In this document: positions 50,013 to 59,287 of the stretch, piece after piece
How positions within the stretch are numbered: position 1 is the stretch's first letter
Layout of the letters: every line of letters begins with the position of its first letter
Assembly (NCBI GenBank): GCA_002320595.1
Contig: DCKB01000034.1
Coordinates: 25,308 to 89,307 of the forward strand
Length of the DNA: 64,000 nucleotides
Source: Christensenella sp. UBA1685
GTDB lineage: Bacteria > Bacillota > Clostridia > Christensenellales > CAG-138
Direction of reading: 5' to 3'
The notes under the pieces: generated by a model
What the model saw: only the letters and a program-made list of their open reading frames with translations
Told to the model about the DNA's origin: nothing
Databases searched by the model: none
Translations under genes and position numbers: made by a program

Positions 50013-50582
50013 TTACTCATGCGGCCCGATGCCAAGCGCTTCCATCTCGCGCCGCATGCCGCGGATCACGAGATCCATTACGTCCGAAAGCTCCATTCCA
50101 AGCATTGCGCACCCCTGTTCGATGACTTCACGGCTGCACTTGGCTGCGAATTTTTTGTCCTTAAACTTCTTTTTAAGGCTTTTCACTTCGAGATCCGAAA
50201 TTCCGGTGGGGCGCATCAGCGACGCTGCCTGCACAATACCCGTCAGCTCGTCCACAGTAAAAAGGCTCTTTTCCAGATCTGTCTCAGGCCGCACATCGCT
50301 GCAAAGGCCATACCCGTGCGAAAGGATTGCGCGAATGTCCGCCTCGTCCACGCCTTCCGGCGCAAGCAGCGCGTGCGTGTGCTGCAGGTGCTCATCCGGG
50401 AATTTCTCATAATCCACATCGTGCAGATACCCGACCGCCTCCCAATAAGCGCGGTCCGCGCCGAAATGCTCCGCCATCGCACCCATTGCAGCGGATACCG
50501 CAAGCGCATGCGTGAGCAAATGCGGTTCCTGCACATGCTTTGCGAGAATCGTCCTCGCCTGGTCCATCGTAAGTTGTGCCAT
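50013..50582 (-). CDS. HD-domain hydrolase
   Basis: 189 residues. H-x(n)-HD-x(n)-D signature: THALAVSAAMGAMAEHFG, YLHDVDYEKFPDEHLQHTH. It probably acts on nucleotides or other phosphate esters. AGAGGAACAAAAG precedes ATG 50582; the longer N-terminal alternative has no RBS. Confidence 0.85.
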   Translation of the reverse strand: MAQLTMDQARTILAKHVQEPHLLTHALAVSAAMGAMAEHFGADRAYWEAVGYLHDVDYEKFPDEHLQHTHALLAPEGVDEADIRAILSHGYGLCSDVRPETDLEKSLFTVDELTGIVQAASLMRPTGISDLEVKSLKKKFKDKKFAAKCSREVIEQGCAMLGMELSDVMDLVIRGMRREMEALGIGPHE

Positions 50583-50642
50583 CTTTTGTTCCTCTTTCAA
50601 AGCGTATTTCAATCTGTATTATACTTCGGAATGCGCCGCAGC

Positions 50643-51386
50643 TCAACCACCTCCCGGCATCTTAACCGCCTTGCAGGCTCCGTCTGTAGCCGCAATAAGC
50701 TCCGATACCGTTACAAAGCGGAACCCCTTTGCAACAAGCGCCGGAATGATTGCATCCATCGCTTGTGCCGTGGAGCTCTGTTGGTCATGCATGAGGATTA
50801 CGCAGCCATCCTCGGCCTCCCTTACAACGGCGCCGGCAAGTTCCGCCACATTCCGGGGTCTCCAATCGTTGGTGTCAACCGTCCAGAGCACAAGGGGATA
50901 CGGCACATTTTTGCGGACGGCAGCATTATAGAAGCCGTAGGGCGGCCGTACGACCGAAGCAGGGTGGCCAAGCGCACGTTCAAATTCTGCGTTCGTCTTA
51001 TCAATTTCCTCTTTGCACTGTTCCGCAGAAAGCCGTGTCAAATCCGCATGGCTGAACGTATGGTTTCCGATTTCGCAGCCGAGCGCCTCCATGCGCAGCA
51101 GAACCTCCTCCCGCCCCTCCACGCGGCTTCCAAGCACAAAGAACGTAGCGCATACACCGTGCTTTTCCAACACGTCAAGAATGTGCGTCGTGACCTTTGG
51201 ATACGGCCCATCATCAAACGTAAGCGCAAGCAGCGGCCCGTTTTCATTTACGGTGGTTGCGGTTGGCACGGCGTCCTCTCCGCGGCTGCTCAAAAGAAAC
51301 AGGAACAGCGAAAACAGGCAGAGCATAGCGGCTGCCGCCTTGCGGTTTTTTTGCGCAACTTGTGCATTCTTCTTTACCTTTTCCAT
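50643..51386 (-). CDS. polysaccharide deacetylase (NodB/CE4)
   Basis: 247 residues. One N-terminal membrane helix (about 17-34), then a NodB domain with LTFDDGPYP, HTFSHADL (metal H-x3-H), RPPYGFYN and ILMHDQ. All five CE4 motifs look intact. It removes N-acetyl groups from peptidoglycan or a related polymer outside the cell, as in PdaA/PdaB-like proteins. Confidence 0.9.
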   Translation of the reverse strand: MEKVKKNAQVAQKNRKAAAAMLCLFSLFLFLLSSRGEDAVPTATTVNENGPLLALTFDDGPYPKVTTHILDVLEKHGVCATFFVLGSRVEGREEVLLRMEALGCEIGNHTFSHADLTRLSAEQCKEEIDKTNAEFERALGHPASVVRPPYGFYNAAVRKNVPYPLVLWTVDTNDWRPRNVAELAGAVVREAEDGCVILMHDQQSSTAQAMDAIIPALVAKGFRFVTVSELIAATDGACKAVKMPGGG

Positions 51387-51476
51387 AGCACAAATCTATG
51401 CGCCGGAAAAACGCACTATGCGGCGATTGCATCCGCATCCGCACCGTGCTATGATGTGTTTTGGAAAGGAGCGTGC

Positions 51477-52346
51477 ATGTTTATGTGGATCATTTATGCG
51501 TTTGCATCTGCTTTTTTTGCGGGCGTAACATCCATCCTTGCAAAATGCGGCATTCGGAAAACGGATTCCAATGTCGCCACGGCAATCCGCACCATCGTGG
51601 TGCTGCTGTTCTCTTGGGTCATGGTATTTCTGGTCGGCTCGCAAGCGACGCTATCTAAGCTGACCGGCGAATCGTTGCTTTATCTTGTTCTTTCCGGCCT
51701 TGCGACAGGCGCTTCCTGGCTTTGCTATTTTAAGGCGCTTCAGCTGGGTGACGTGAACAAGGTCGTTCCGGTGGATAAATCTTCCACCGTGCTGACCATC
51801 CTGCTCGCATTTTTCCTGCTGCACGAAGAAATTACCTGGCAGAAGGCCGTAGGCGTTGCCGCCATCGCGGCCGGAACCTACCTGATGATTCAGAAAAAGG
51901 AAGGCAGTGTGCGGAAATCCGGCAAGGGGTGGTTTCTGTATGCGGTGCTTTCTGCTGTGTTTGCAAGTCTCACAGCAATCCTGGGCAAGCTCGGAATCGC
52001 AGAGGTCGAATCGAATCTCGGCACGGCAATCCGCACAGGCGTAGTCCTCATCATGGCATGGGTTGTTGTGTTCGCAACGGGGAATGGGCCCGCCGTAAAA
52101 AAAGTGCCCAAAAATGAGCTAATCTTCATCTGCCTTTCCGGTCTTGCGACAGGAGCTTCCTGGCTTTGCTATTACAAAGCGCTGCAGGATGGGCTTGCAA
52201 GCGTTGTTGTCCCGATCGACAAGCTGAGCATCCTCGTTACAATCGCATTTTCCTATTTTGCACTGCATGAACGGCTTTCCAAAAAAGCGTTGTTGGGCCT
52301 TGTGCTGATCGTTGCAGGTACGCTCGCAATGCTGGTTAAAGCGTGA
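51477..52346 (+). CDS. EamA-family (DMT superfamily) transporter
   Basis: 289 residues with ten membrane helices in two EamA repeats. GLATGASWLCYFKAL (first half) and GLATGASWLCYYKAL (second half) show the internal duplication. GGAAAGGAGCGTGC precedes the ATG. It probably exports a metabolite; the substrate cannot be told. The gene is divergent to the deacetylase, 90 bp away. Confidence 0.9.
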   Translation: MFMWIIYAFASAFFAGVTSILAKCGIRKTDSNVATAIRTIVVLLFSWVMVFLVGSQATLSKLTGESLLYLVLSGLATGASWLCYFKALQLGDVNKVVPVDKSSTVLTILLAFFLLHEEITWQKAVGVAAIAAGTYLMIQKKEGSVRKSGKGWFLYAVLSAVFASLTAILGKLGIAEVESNLGTAIRTGVVLIMAWVVVFATGNGPAVKKVPKNELIFICLSGLATGASWLCYYKALQDGLASVVVPIDKLSILVTIAFSYFALHERLSKKALLGLVLIVAGTLAMLVKA

Positions 52347-52481
52347 ACCTTTCCCTGCCTCCTTTCCTGCAATGGCAAGGAGGTTTTATAATATCATTCG
52401 AATATTAAAGCGTTTGCTTTATATTTTTCTTTCTTTTCCCTTATTATGGCATATTGTGCATGAGTTTGCTTTACTTTTTTA

Positions 52482-52505
52482 ATAACTCTATTATAATAGA
52501 GTTAT
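52482..52505. promoter_or_regulatory. perfect 24-bp palindrome containing a -10 box
   Basis: ATAACTCTATTA is followed directly by its exact complement. The centre reads TATAAT (52492-52497). It lies 28 bp before the start of the cyanophycinase-like gene and so is a likely operator; no regulator gene is adjacent. Confidence 0.65.
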
Positions 52506-52533
52506 CATTTATATTATCGTGGAGGGAAAAGGC

Positions 52534-54780
52534 ATGTATCGAAACACATCCATCTTGGCCTTGCTGGCCGCCCTGTTTCTGACGTTTTCAGCCTGTGCTG
52601 CGTCTGTCCCAAGCGCTACAGAAGCGCCTGCCGACTTACCGGACACCGCTGTGGAGCCTACCATTGCACCTGAAGCAACTGCCGATGAAGGGCATATGCT
52701 TTATGATAAAGCTCCCTCCAAATATCAATACGGCATCTATGTCAACATGAACACGTCCGCAGGGGATGCTTTAGCCGACTATTCCGTGGCGCTGAACAAT
52801 TTTGCCGACCGCAACGCCTATGTTTTCTATTCGGAGCTTGGATTGACTCATGTCAAAGAAAAGCTTTCCACGTTGGATGAATCCGGCCTTGAAGCGCTTG
52901 TCTCCGAAAACAAGGCGTTGAAAATCAGCACCAACGATGGATTCCATCCGCTGACTTTGGAACTCACCAGCTTGGACGGACACCCCTTTAACGCAGAGGA
53001 AAAGGATATTTTCTATTACATTTATGCAACTTACGTTGGCAACGAAGGCATAGAAGTTGAAAAAGCGGGCCGCTTCCTTGCTCCCAAGGACGGACCGGAA
53101 GCGCTTGCGCAATACAGTGCTGCTGAAATCGGCGCAATCGTTCCTGCTGGTGGTGCAACCTCGGTGTTTGCCGAATCCTCCAGCTATTCGCAGGGGTATG
53201 TTGACGCGTTGATGCAAGGCGCACTGGAGGCACACGTGGAAACGCCTCGCATCGCGGTAATCGAAACCACCATTGGTTCAGAGCAGGAAATGTATGACGA
53301 TATGTACCTGCCCGATGGAGAGTATGCTTCCTTCTCCGATACGCTGCGCGACCGGGGCATGGAGCCCGTATACATTCCGCTCGGCATCGACAACTATCGG
53401 GATGTGCAAAACACAAAATACTTTGCAGACCTGATCCGTAGCTGTCATATTGTTTTCTTCACAGGCGGTGATCAAGCCTATTATGGGCTGGCTCTCGCCA
53501 ATCCGGATGGCTCGCCGTCCCTGGTTGCGCAGGCAATCACCGATGTGCTCAAAAACGGCGGCACGCTGGGGGGCAGCAGCGCCGGCGCAGCCGCCATGTC
53601 CGGCACTGCGCTCACCAACGGTGCAAGTGGTTCTTATTAGCCCTTATATTGGAATCAAGCGGAAACCGTTGACATCTGCTCTTTTACCTCCGAAACCATA
53701 GCCGGCAACGCCACCGTCAACGAAGGGAACAACATGCTCTATGACAGCATCGGCTTTGTCGAACCCGTGCTCGGACAGGACATCCTTTTGGATACCCATG
53801 TAGATGCCCGTGGCCGCATCGGCAGGCTGATCATCGGTTTGCGAGATTCAAATCCCACAGGGCTTGCCATCGGCATCGATGAAACCGCAGGCATTCGGAT
53901 TGATGGGAGCACCGGCATCGGCACCGCATTCGGCTCGAGCGGTGTGTATATTATCGACGCCGCAAACGCCGTTTGGAATGAGGCAGGCACGGTGGGCGAT
54001 TTTGGTGTAACAGGGCTCGTGCTCCACTATCTGACCGTAGGCGACAGTTATGATTTCGTCAATAAGGCGGTGATTCCCGCCGAAGGCAAATCCGAAATCA
54101 CGCTTCCTACGGGCGAAGCGCATAGTACCGAGGACCTGTTCGGCACGGATGAGACCGGAACAACGCTGCTTTCTTTCGCCCACAGCGCCGCCAAGAGCAT
54201 TACCGCAGACGTTGCAAACACCATGACGCAGCCCTTTCTCTCCGGCAGCCTTTATACTTTCACCTTTGAAAAGGCAGCCAATACGAAGTGCTATGCTTCC
54301 AACGAGTTTTTCCCAAACCCAAAATACTTTGGAAGCTTCCTGCAAACCACAATAGCCGGCCTTCAGGTTTCCGTCACGAATGGCCCCAGCAAATTCGACC
54401 CCAACGCCGGCGGTGCGTTTGCGCCGCTCTCCGCTGCCGGGGAGGATAATGGATACGCTGTCAACGTTACCTTCTCCGGGCCACTGAGCATTGGCTACGA
54501 AGGCAACAACCGCTACTTCCTTGACTGTGAGGAACAGGAGAACATCCCGGATGACTACGTTGCAGTATGCGATGCCAGCGGCGCGCCTAAGGCGCAGGAT
54601 CGCGTATACACCTTCCGGGTAGACAATGAAACGACTCTGCGCATCGTGCTTGCCGAGGACGTCTATTTCGCCGAAGGCGACACCATCCTGCTCAAGACCG
54701 GCATCACCAGCCTGTATGGCGTTGCACTTGCCGAAGAAACCACATTCCGTCTCACGGGCGGCCAATGGGTCATGGAATAA
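52534..54780 (+). pseudogene. cyanophycinase-like (peptidase S51) lipoprotein gene with in-frame TAG
   Basis: One continuous frame of 748 codons is broken only by TAG at codon 369 (53638-53640). It has a lipoprotein signal (FSAC lipobox), an N-terminal domain, then a cyanophycinase-type core: FFTGGDQAYY, the nucleophile serine in GGSSAGAAAMSG, and after the TAG, DTHVDARGRIGRLI and GIDETAG. About 300 further residues (two Ig/bacterial-surface-like parts) follow. The stop separates the serine from the histidine and glutamate motifs, so the short product should be inactive. A nonsense mutation is simplest; read-through is possible. GGAGGGAAAAGG decides the start. Confidence 0.8.
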
Positions 54781-54820
54781 GCGCGGGGAAGCCGCTTGAA
54801 AGCAGCGTTCTTGTTCCCAA

Positions 54821-55088
54821 ACAATACATAGGGCGCGCCAGTAGGCGCGCCCCGTCAGTCTGTCGAAAAAGTCTCTCCGGGATTGTCAAGGGCCGCAGCC
54901 CTTGCCTTGCAATCGCGAGCGGCGGCAGGTGCGGCGCGAGCGAAAAGCCTTGCCGCGCAAGGCTTTCTTTGCACGGAGCGCCGGCCGCGCCACCGGCGCA
55001 AGCGCGACGTGAAATCCTCGATCAAGTGGCGCTGCCACTTGATCGACAGCCACATGGGGCGCGCCAGAAGGCGCGCCCCATGTATTGT
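54821..55088. mobile_element. 268-bp MITE-like element with 19-bp terminal inverted repeats
   Basis: The ends are ACAATACATAGGGCGCGCC (54821-54839) and its complement (55070-55088) with one mismatch. Inside lie at least five more hairpins: GGGCGCGCC/GGCGCGCCC (54831-54852), CAAGGGC/GCCCTTG (54887-54904), a 10-bp stem at 54944-54966, GCGCCGG/CCGGCGC (54978-54999), a 12-bp stem at 55019-55045 and a 14-bp stem at 55052-55083. No gene is present. It fills the gap between a broken gene and serA. Confidence 0.7.
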
Positions 55089-55098
55089 AAGGTTTCCC

Positions 55099-56007
55099 TT
55101 AGAATTTAAAGTTTTTGATGATGTCAACGATCTCCGCGCCAACGCGCTTTTGCGCCTCGGCAGTTTGTGCGCCGATGTGCGGCGTGCAGGAAACGGTCGG
55201 GAAATCAATCAGCTCCTGATTCTTGGCAGGCTCCTCCGCAAACACGTCGAGACCCGCACCGCGCAGCTTGCCGGACTTAAGCGCCGCAAGCAGGGCAGCT
55301 TCATCCACATTGTTGCCGCGGGAGGTGTTGATGAGCACCGCGCCATCCTTCATCTTGGCGATGGTTCCTTCGTTGATCAGGGGCTTGCCGTCAATGCTCG
55401 GCGTGTGAACCGAGACAAAGTCCGAATTGGCGAGCAGCTCGTCCATCTCAACGTACTTCATGTTCTCGTTCTCCAGGCCTTCCACCTTAAAGATATCGTA
55501 GGCAAGCACCTTCATGCCGAGCGCCTGCGCTTTTTTGCCAAGCGCCTGGCCGATGCGGCCGTAGCCGATGACGCCAAGGGTGCGGCCGGAAAGCTCGATG
55601 CCTTTGTAGGCCTTCTTCTCCCACTTGCCCTCGCGCATCGTGTGGCCGGCAGCGGAGATGTAACGCGCCACGGAAAACATATGCGCAAGCGCAAGCTCCG
55701 CAACGGTGTTGCTGGAGGCGCGGGGCGTATTGCGCACGGCGATGCCGTTTTCTTCAGCATACTTTACATCGATGTTGTCCACGCCAACGCCGCCGCGGAT
55801 CACAAGCTTGAGCCGGCCCGCTTCCTTTGCCGCGTCGATGATGGGAACGCGCACCTTTGTGGCGCTGCGCACAACAAGCACATCATATTGTTTGACCTGC
55901 TCCGCCAGTTCGGCGGGCTCATAAAACTGTTCAACAACCTCGTGGCCTTCCGCCTGAAGCGCCGCGATAGCAGACTTATCCATTCCGTCGGATGCAAGAA
56001 TACGCAT
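55099..56007 (-). CDS. serA: D-3-phosphoglycerate dehydrogenase (short form)
   Basis: 302 residues, lacking the C-terminal ACT domain, so it should not be serine-inhibited through that domain. NAD motif LGVIGYGRIGQALG, catalytic arginine region LINTSRGNNVDE, glutamate in VFAEEP and histidine in CTPHIGAQT. It oxidises 3-phosphoglycerate to 3-phosphohydroxypyruvate, the substrate of SerC coded upstream in the same operon. Confidence 0.9.
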   Translation of the reverse strand: MRILASDGMDKSAIAALQAEGHEVVEQFYEPAELAEQVKQYDVLVVRSATKVRVPIIDAAKEAGRLKLVIRGGVGVDNIDVKYAEENGIAVRNTPRASSNTVAELALAHMFSVARYISAAGHTMREGKWEKKAYKGIELSGRTLGVIGYGRIGQALGKKAQALGMKVLAYDIFKVEGLENENMKYVEMDELLANSDFVSVHTPSIDGKPLINEGTIAKMKDGAVLINTSRGNNVDEAALLAALKSGKLRGAGLDVFAEEPAKNQELIDFPTVSCTPHIGAQTAEAQKRVGAEIVDIIKNFKF

Positions 56008-56035
56008 GGCTTTCCTCCTTATTTCCTGTCGCTGC

Positions 56036-57124
56036 TTACTTGTTTTCCGCCTCGAACTTCTTCATGAAGTCCACAAGGCATTCCACACCTTCATATGGCA
56101 TGCAGTTGTAAATGGAAGCCCTGAGGCCGCCTGTGGAGCGGTGGGCCTTCAGGTTCGTCATGCCGGCGGCAACGCTTTCCTTCACAAACTTGGCGTCAAG
56201 CTCCTCGTTGGGCGTGTTGAAGCGCACATTCATGATGGAACGGCTTTCCGGCGAAATATTTGCGGTATAAAAATCGGTAGAGTCCAGATAGTTGTAGAGA
56301 AGCGCAGCCTTCTTGAGGTTGCGGCGCTCCATTTCCTCCAAACCACCGATGGAAAGCAGCCAATCCAGCACGAGCTTGCAGATGTAAATCGACCAGCACG
56401 GCGGCGTATTGTGCATGGATTTTGCTTCCGCGTTAATGGTGTAATCGCACATCGTGGGGCAAACGGGGTTCACGTTGTGCAGCAAATCCTCACGGATGAT
56501 CACAATCGTAAGCCCGGCAGGCGCAACATTCTTCTGCGCACCGGCATAGATTACGGCAAACTTGGAAACGTCAATCGGCCGGGAAAGGATGCAGGAGGAA
56601 AGGTCTGCAACGAGCGGCACATCGCCCGTATCGGGGATGTAGTCCCAGCAGGAACCGTAGATGGTATTGTTAAAGCAGATGTGGACGTAATCTGCGTCCG
56701 AGCTGAGTTTGAGCTCCTCCTGGCGCGGGATGCGGCAGAAGTTTTCGCCCTTGCCCGTCCATGCAACGTTGACCTCGCCGTACTTCTCAGCTTCCTTTGC
56801 AGCCTTGCCGGAGAAGTTGCCGGTCACGACATAATCCGCCTTATGGTTCTTGTTCATCAGGTTGAGGGGAACCGCTGCAAACTGCAGCGTGGCGCCGCCC
56901 TGCATGAAAATGACCTTGTAGTTATCCGGAATGCCCATCACCTTGCGCAGCTGCGCTTCAGCCTGCACGATGATGTTATCAAACACCTTGGAACGGTGGC
57001 TCATCTCCATGACGGACATACCGCAGCCTTCAAAGTTGACCAGATTATCTCTTGCACTTTCAAGCACTTCAATCGGAAGCATGGAGGGGCCGGCGGAAAA
57101 ATTGTAGATCCTGTTGTAAAGCAT
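56036..57124 (-). CDS. serC: phosphoserine aminotransferase
   Basis: 362 residues of the class V PLP aminotransferases: NFSAGPSMLPIEVLE at the start, MSVMEMSHRS, FMQGGATLQF and the PLP lysine in AGAQKNVAPAG. It converts 3-phosphohydroxypyruvate and glutamate to phosphoserine and 2-oxoglutarate. serA follows 28 bp later. Complete. Confidence 0.95.
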   Translation of the reverse strand: MLYNRIYNFSAGPSMLPIEVLESARDNLVNFEGCGMSVMEMSHRSKVFDNIIVQAEAQLRKVMGIPDNYKVIFMQGGATLQFAAVPLNLMNKNHKADYVVTGNFSGKAAKEAEKYGEVNVAWTGKGENFCRIPRQEELKLSSDADYVHICFNNTIYGSCWDYIPDTGDVPLVADLSSCILSRPIDVSKFAVIYAGAQKNVAPAGLTIVIIREDLLHNVNPVCPTMCDYTINAEAKSMHNTPPCWSIYICKLVLDWLLSIGGLEEMERRNLKKAALLYNYLDSTDFYTANISPESRSIMNVRFNTPNEELDAKFVKESVAAGMTNLKAHRSTGGLRASIYNCMPYEGVECLVDFMKKFEAENK

Positions 57125-57290
57125 TACGAATTCTCCTGTTCTTTCATAGTGTGGTGCTCAATGCAGCGGTGCGCAGGCCTTGGGCCGGCGCATCCTTCCA
57201 TCTGTTGTTAATTATACCCCCTGCATGCAATAAAAAGCAATCCCTGCGCCCTGAATCATGATTATATATCTTCTTTTATCATAAAAGCTA

Positions 57291-57319
57291 TAGACACATT
57301 TACCAAACAGATGTATAAT
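57291..57319 (+). promoter_or_regulatory. promoter of arcA
   Basis: TAGACA, 17-bp spacer, TATAAT. The downstream 40 bp are A+T-rich with TGTATA and TTAATATTCA blocks that could be arginine-repressor sites; this is only suggestive. Confidence 0.65.
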
Positions 57320-57379
57320 TAAATTGTATATTCGTAGTTAATATTCATTTCCATTATTAATGTTGCAGGAGGATGACAT

Positions 57380-58597
57380 ATGGACAGACTCGTAGAACAA
57401 TTTTCCGAGATTGGGCAGCTGCAAACCGTGCTTCTGCACAGGCCTGACATTGAAGTTGCACAAATTATGCCTGACTTTTTTGATGAGATGCTGCTGGACG
57501 ATATGCCTCATGTGCCTCTGGCGCAGGCGGATCACGACACGTTTGCGGAAACGATGCGCAAAAACGGCGTAACTGTGCTTTATCTCAGCGAGCTGTTTTG
57601 CGATGCGATTGCGGACGAGGCCGTGCGTCATGCCTACATTGAAGACTATATCGCCGCAAGCCACATTAAGGGTGAAACGGTGAAGGAGGCGGTGAAGGAA
57701 TATCTTTGGCCGCTCGGCCCGGAAGCGCTGTTCCGCGCCGTTTCCCGCGGGATCGTTCGACAGGACCTTGCGTTTTTCAATCCTGTGCCCATCCCGCTTC
57801 AGGTGAGCGACCCTTACCCGTTTGTGGTGGACCCAATGCCCAATATGTATTTCACGCGCGATGTTGCAATCAGCATCGGCAGCGGGCTTCTCATCAGCAC
57901 CATGAGCATGCATTCCCGCGAGCGGGAAACGCTGTTCATCCGCTATATTCACGATCATCACCCGTTGTTCCGCGCAGCAGACGTTCCGCTGTGGTCGGAT
58001 GCTGCGCTCGGCTATGGCATTGAAGGCGGCGATGTTCTTATTCTCTCCGATAAAGTGCTTGCCATCGGTTGCGGTGAACGCACGAGCATCGCGGCTGTAG
58101 AGTGTCTTGCAAACCGGGTGTTCGCGCATGGCTATGAGCGCATCCTCGTGTTCAATAACCCGCGTTCACGCACGTTCATGCACCTTGACGTGCTCTGCAC
58201 CATGGTGGATCGGGATACGTTTTTGACCCATCCCTGCATCTACGAAAAGCAGTTCGATGTTTATGAATTAACCGGCAGCCCAAACCGCCTGCATATTTCG
58301 CTCACCACGGATCCGGTGAACAAGATTTTTGCCCGTGCACTTGGAGAATCCTCAGTCCGCTTCATCGAAATGGGAGGAGGCGATCCGATCATCGCTGCGC
58401 GGGAGCATTGGAACATGGGCAGCAATTCGCTTACGCTCTCGCCCGGCCACATCATTACCTATGACCGCAATGATGTGACCAACAGCCTGCTCGTCAAGGC
58501 CGGCATTCAGGTCGAAACCATCCCGGGCGGCGAGCTTTGCCGCGGCCGGGGCGGCCCGCGCTGCATGTCCATGCCGCTCAAGCGGGAAAGGCTTTGA
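57380..58597 (+). CDS. arcA: arginine deiminase
   Basis: 405 residues. FTRDVAISIG, HLDVLCTMVD, and the catalytic cysteine C395 in GGPRCMSMPLKRE are intact, as are the substrate carboxylates in PMPNMYFTRD and IEGGDVLIL. It hydrolyses arginine to citrulline and ammonia. The next steps of the pathway (arcB, arcC, arcD) are not adjacent. GCAGGAGGATGACAT precedes the ATG. Confidence 0.95.
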   Translation: MDRLVEQFSEIGQLQTVLLHRPDIEVAQIMPDFFDEMLLDDMPHVPLAQADHDTFAETMRKNGVTVLYLSELFCDAIADEAVRHAYIEDYIAASHIKGETVKEAVKEYLWPLGPEALFRAVSRGIVRQDLAFFNPVPIPLQVSDPYPFVVDPMPNMYFTRDVAISIGSGLLISTMSMHSRERETLFIRYIHDHHPLFRAADVPLWSDAALGYGIEGGDVLILSDKVLAIGCGERTSIAAVECLANRVFAHGYERILVFNNPRSRTFMHLDVLCTMVDRDTFLTHPCIYEKQFDVYELTGSPNRLHISLTTDPVNKIFARALGESSVRFIEMGGGDPIIAAREHWNMGSNSLTLSPGHIITYDRNDVTNSLLVKAGIQVETIPGGELCRGRGGPRCMSMPLKRERL

Positions 58598-58612
58598 TAT
58601 TAATTAAGTTGA

Positions 58613-58638
58613 AAAAGGCGGCCGCAAGGCCGCCTTTT
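58613..58638. terminator. bidirectional terminator
   Basis: AAAAGGCGGCC-GCAA-GGCCGCCTTTT, an 11-bp stem with A/T runs both sides, between convergent arcA and the aldolase gene. Confidence 0.92.
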
Positions 58639-59282
58639 CATTCAATCATTGCGTTCACGTTCTCAAGCCCAACAAGCGCCGCCATGCGGTAACATGCCTT
58701 TGCCGTTTCTTCCACATGGACAGCCATGCGGAACGCATCATCCACATCCCGCGGCGATACGGCGATCATGCCGTGGCGCGCGAGCAACGCAGCCATGCCG
58801 CGTTTTCCCAGCGTTTCCACGATGCTTTTTGCAAGCGCATCCGTGCCCGGAGGCGCATATGGCGCAAGCGGGCAGCATCCGCCATAGAGCAGTGCCTCGG
58901 TGATAACAGGCGGAATTTCCCGGCCAAGTGCGGCAAACACCGTTGCATACGGCGCATGCGTGTGGCAGATGCCGGCGACATCCGGCCGGGCGCTGTATAC
59001 CGCAAGGTGAAACGCTGCCTCCGAAGTCGGCTCCACGCCAAGAGGCGCATCCAGCACCTCGCCGGCAAGGTTCATGAGAACGATCTCCTGCCATGTTTTC
59101 GCCACGCGGTCGGAATCATGCGGCGTCATGGCAACAATGCCCGCCGCCCGGTCAATCATGCTGCAGTTGCCCGTTCCGCCGGTGCACAACCCGGCCGCTT
59201 TCGCCGCGCGCGCCGCGAGGAACACCGCCTCGCGCATCGCTTTATAAGGGACTGCGCCCTTTTTTTCTTTCCGTACACCCAT
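58638..59282 (-). CDS. class II aldolase (AraD/FucA family)
   Basis: 214 residues. TGNCSM near the N-terminus, the catalytic glutamate in EPTSEAAFH, and zinc ligands in CHTHAPYAT and LLARHGMIA. The family splits sugar 1-phosphates such as fuculose- or ribulose-1-phosphate, or acts as epimerase; the substrate is not evident. The gene starts 5 bp after the phosphofructokinase gene. Confidence 0.85.
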   Translation of the reverse strand: MGVRKEKKGAVPYKAMREAVFLAARAAKAAGLCTGGTGNCSMIDRAAGIVAMTPHDSDRVAKTWQEIVLMNLAGEVLDAPLGVEPTSEAAFHLAVYSARPDVAGICHTHAPYATVFAALGREIPPVITEALLYGGCCPLAPYAPPGTDALAKSIVETLGKRGMAALLARHGMIAVSPRDVDDAFRMAVHVEETAKACYRMAALVGLENVNAMIE

Positions 59283-59287
59283 GGCTT

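Noticed and set aside
48936..52346. A 1136-codon plus-strand frame
   Set aside because: Only its last 289 codons (from 51477) are a real gene, an EamA transporter with its own RBS. The rest is antisense to the PH-domain, DUF5131, HD and deacetylase genes and is open only because of their base composition.
53638..53640. TAG as a pyrrolysine codon
   Set aside because: Pyrrolysine is known mainly in methylamine methyltransferases; this is a cyanophycinase-like protein and no pyl genes are in the window. It remains only a remote option.
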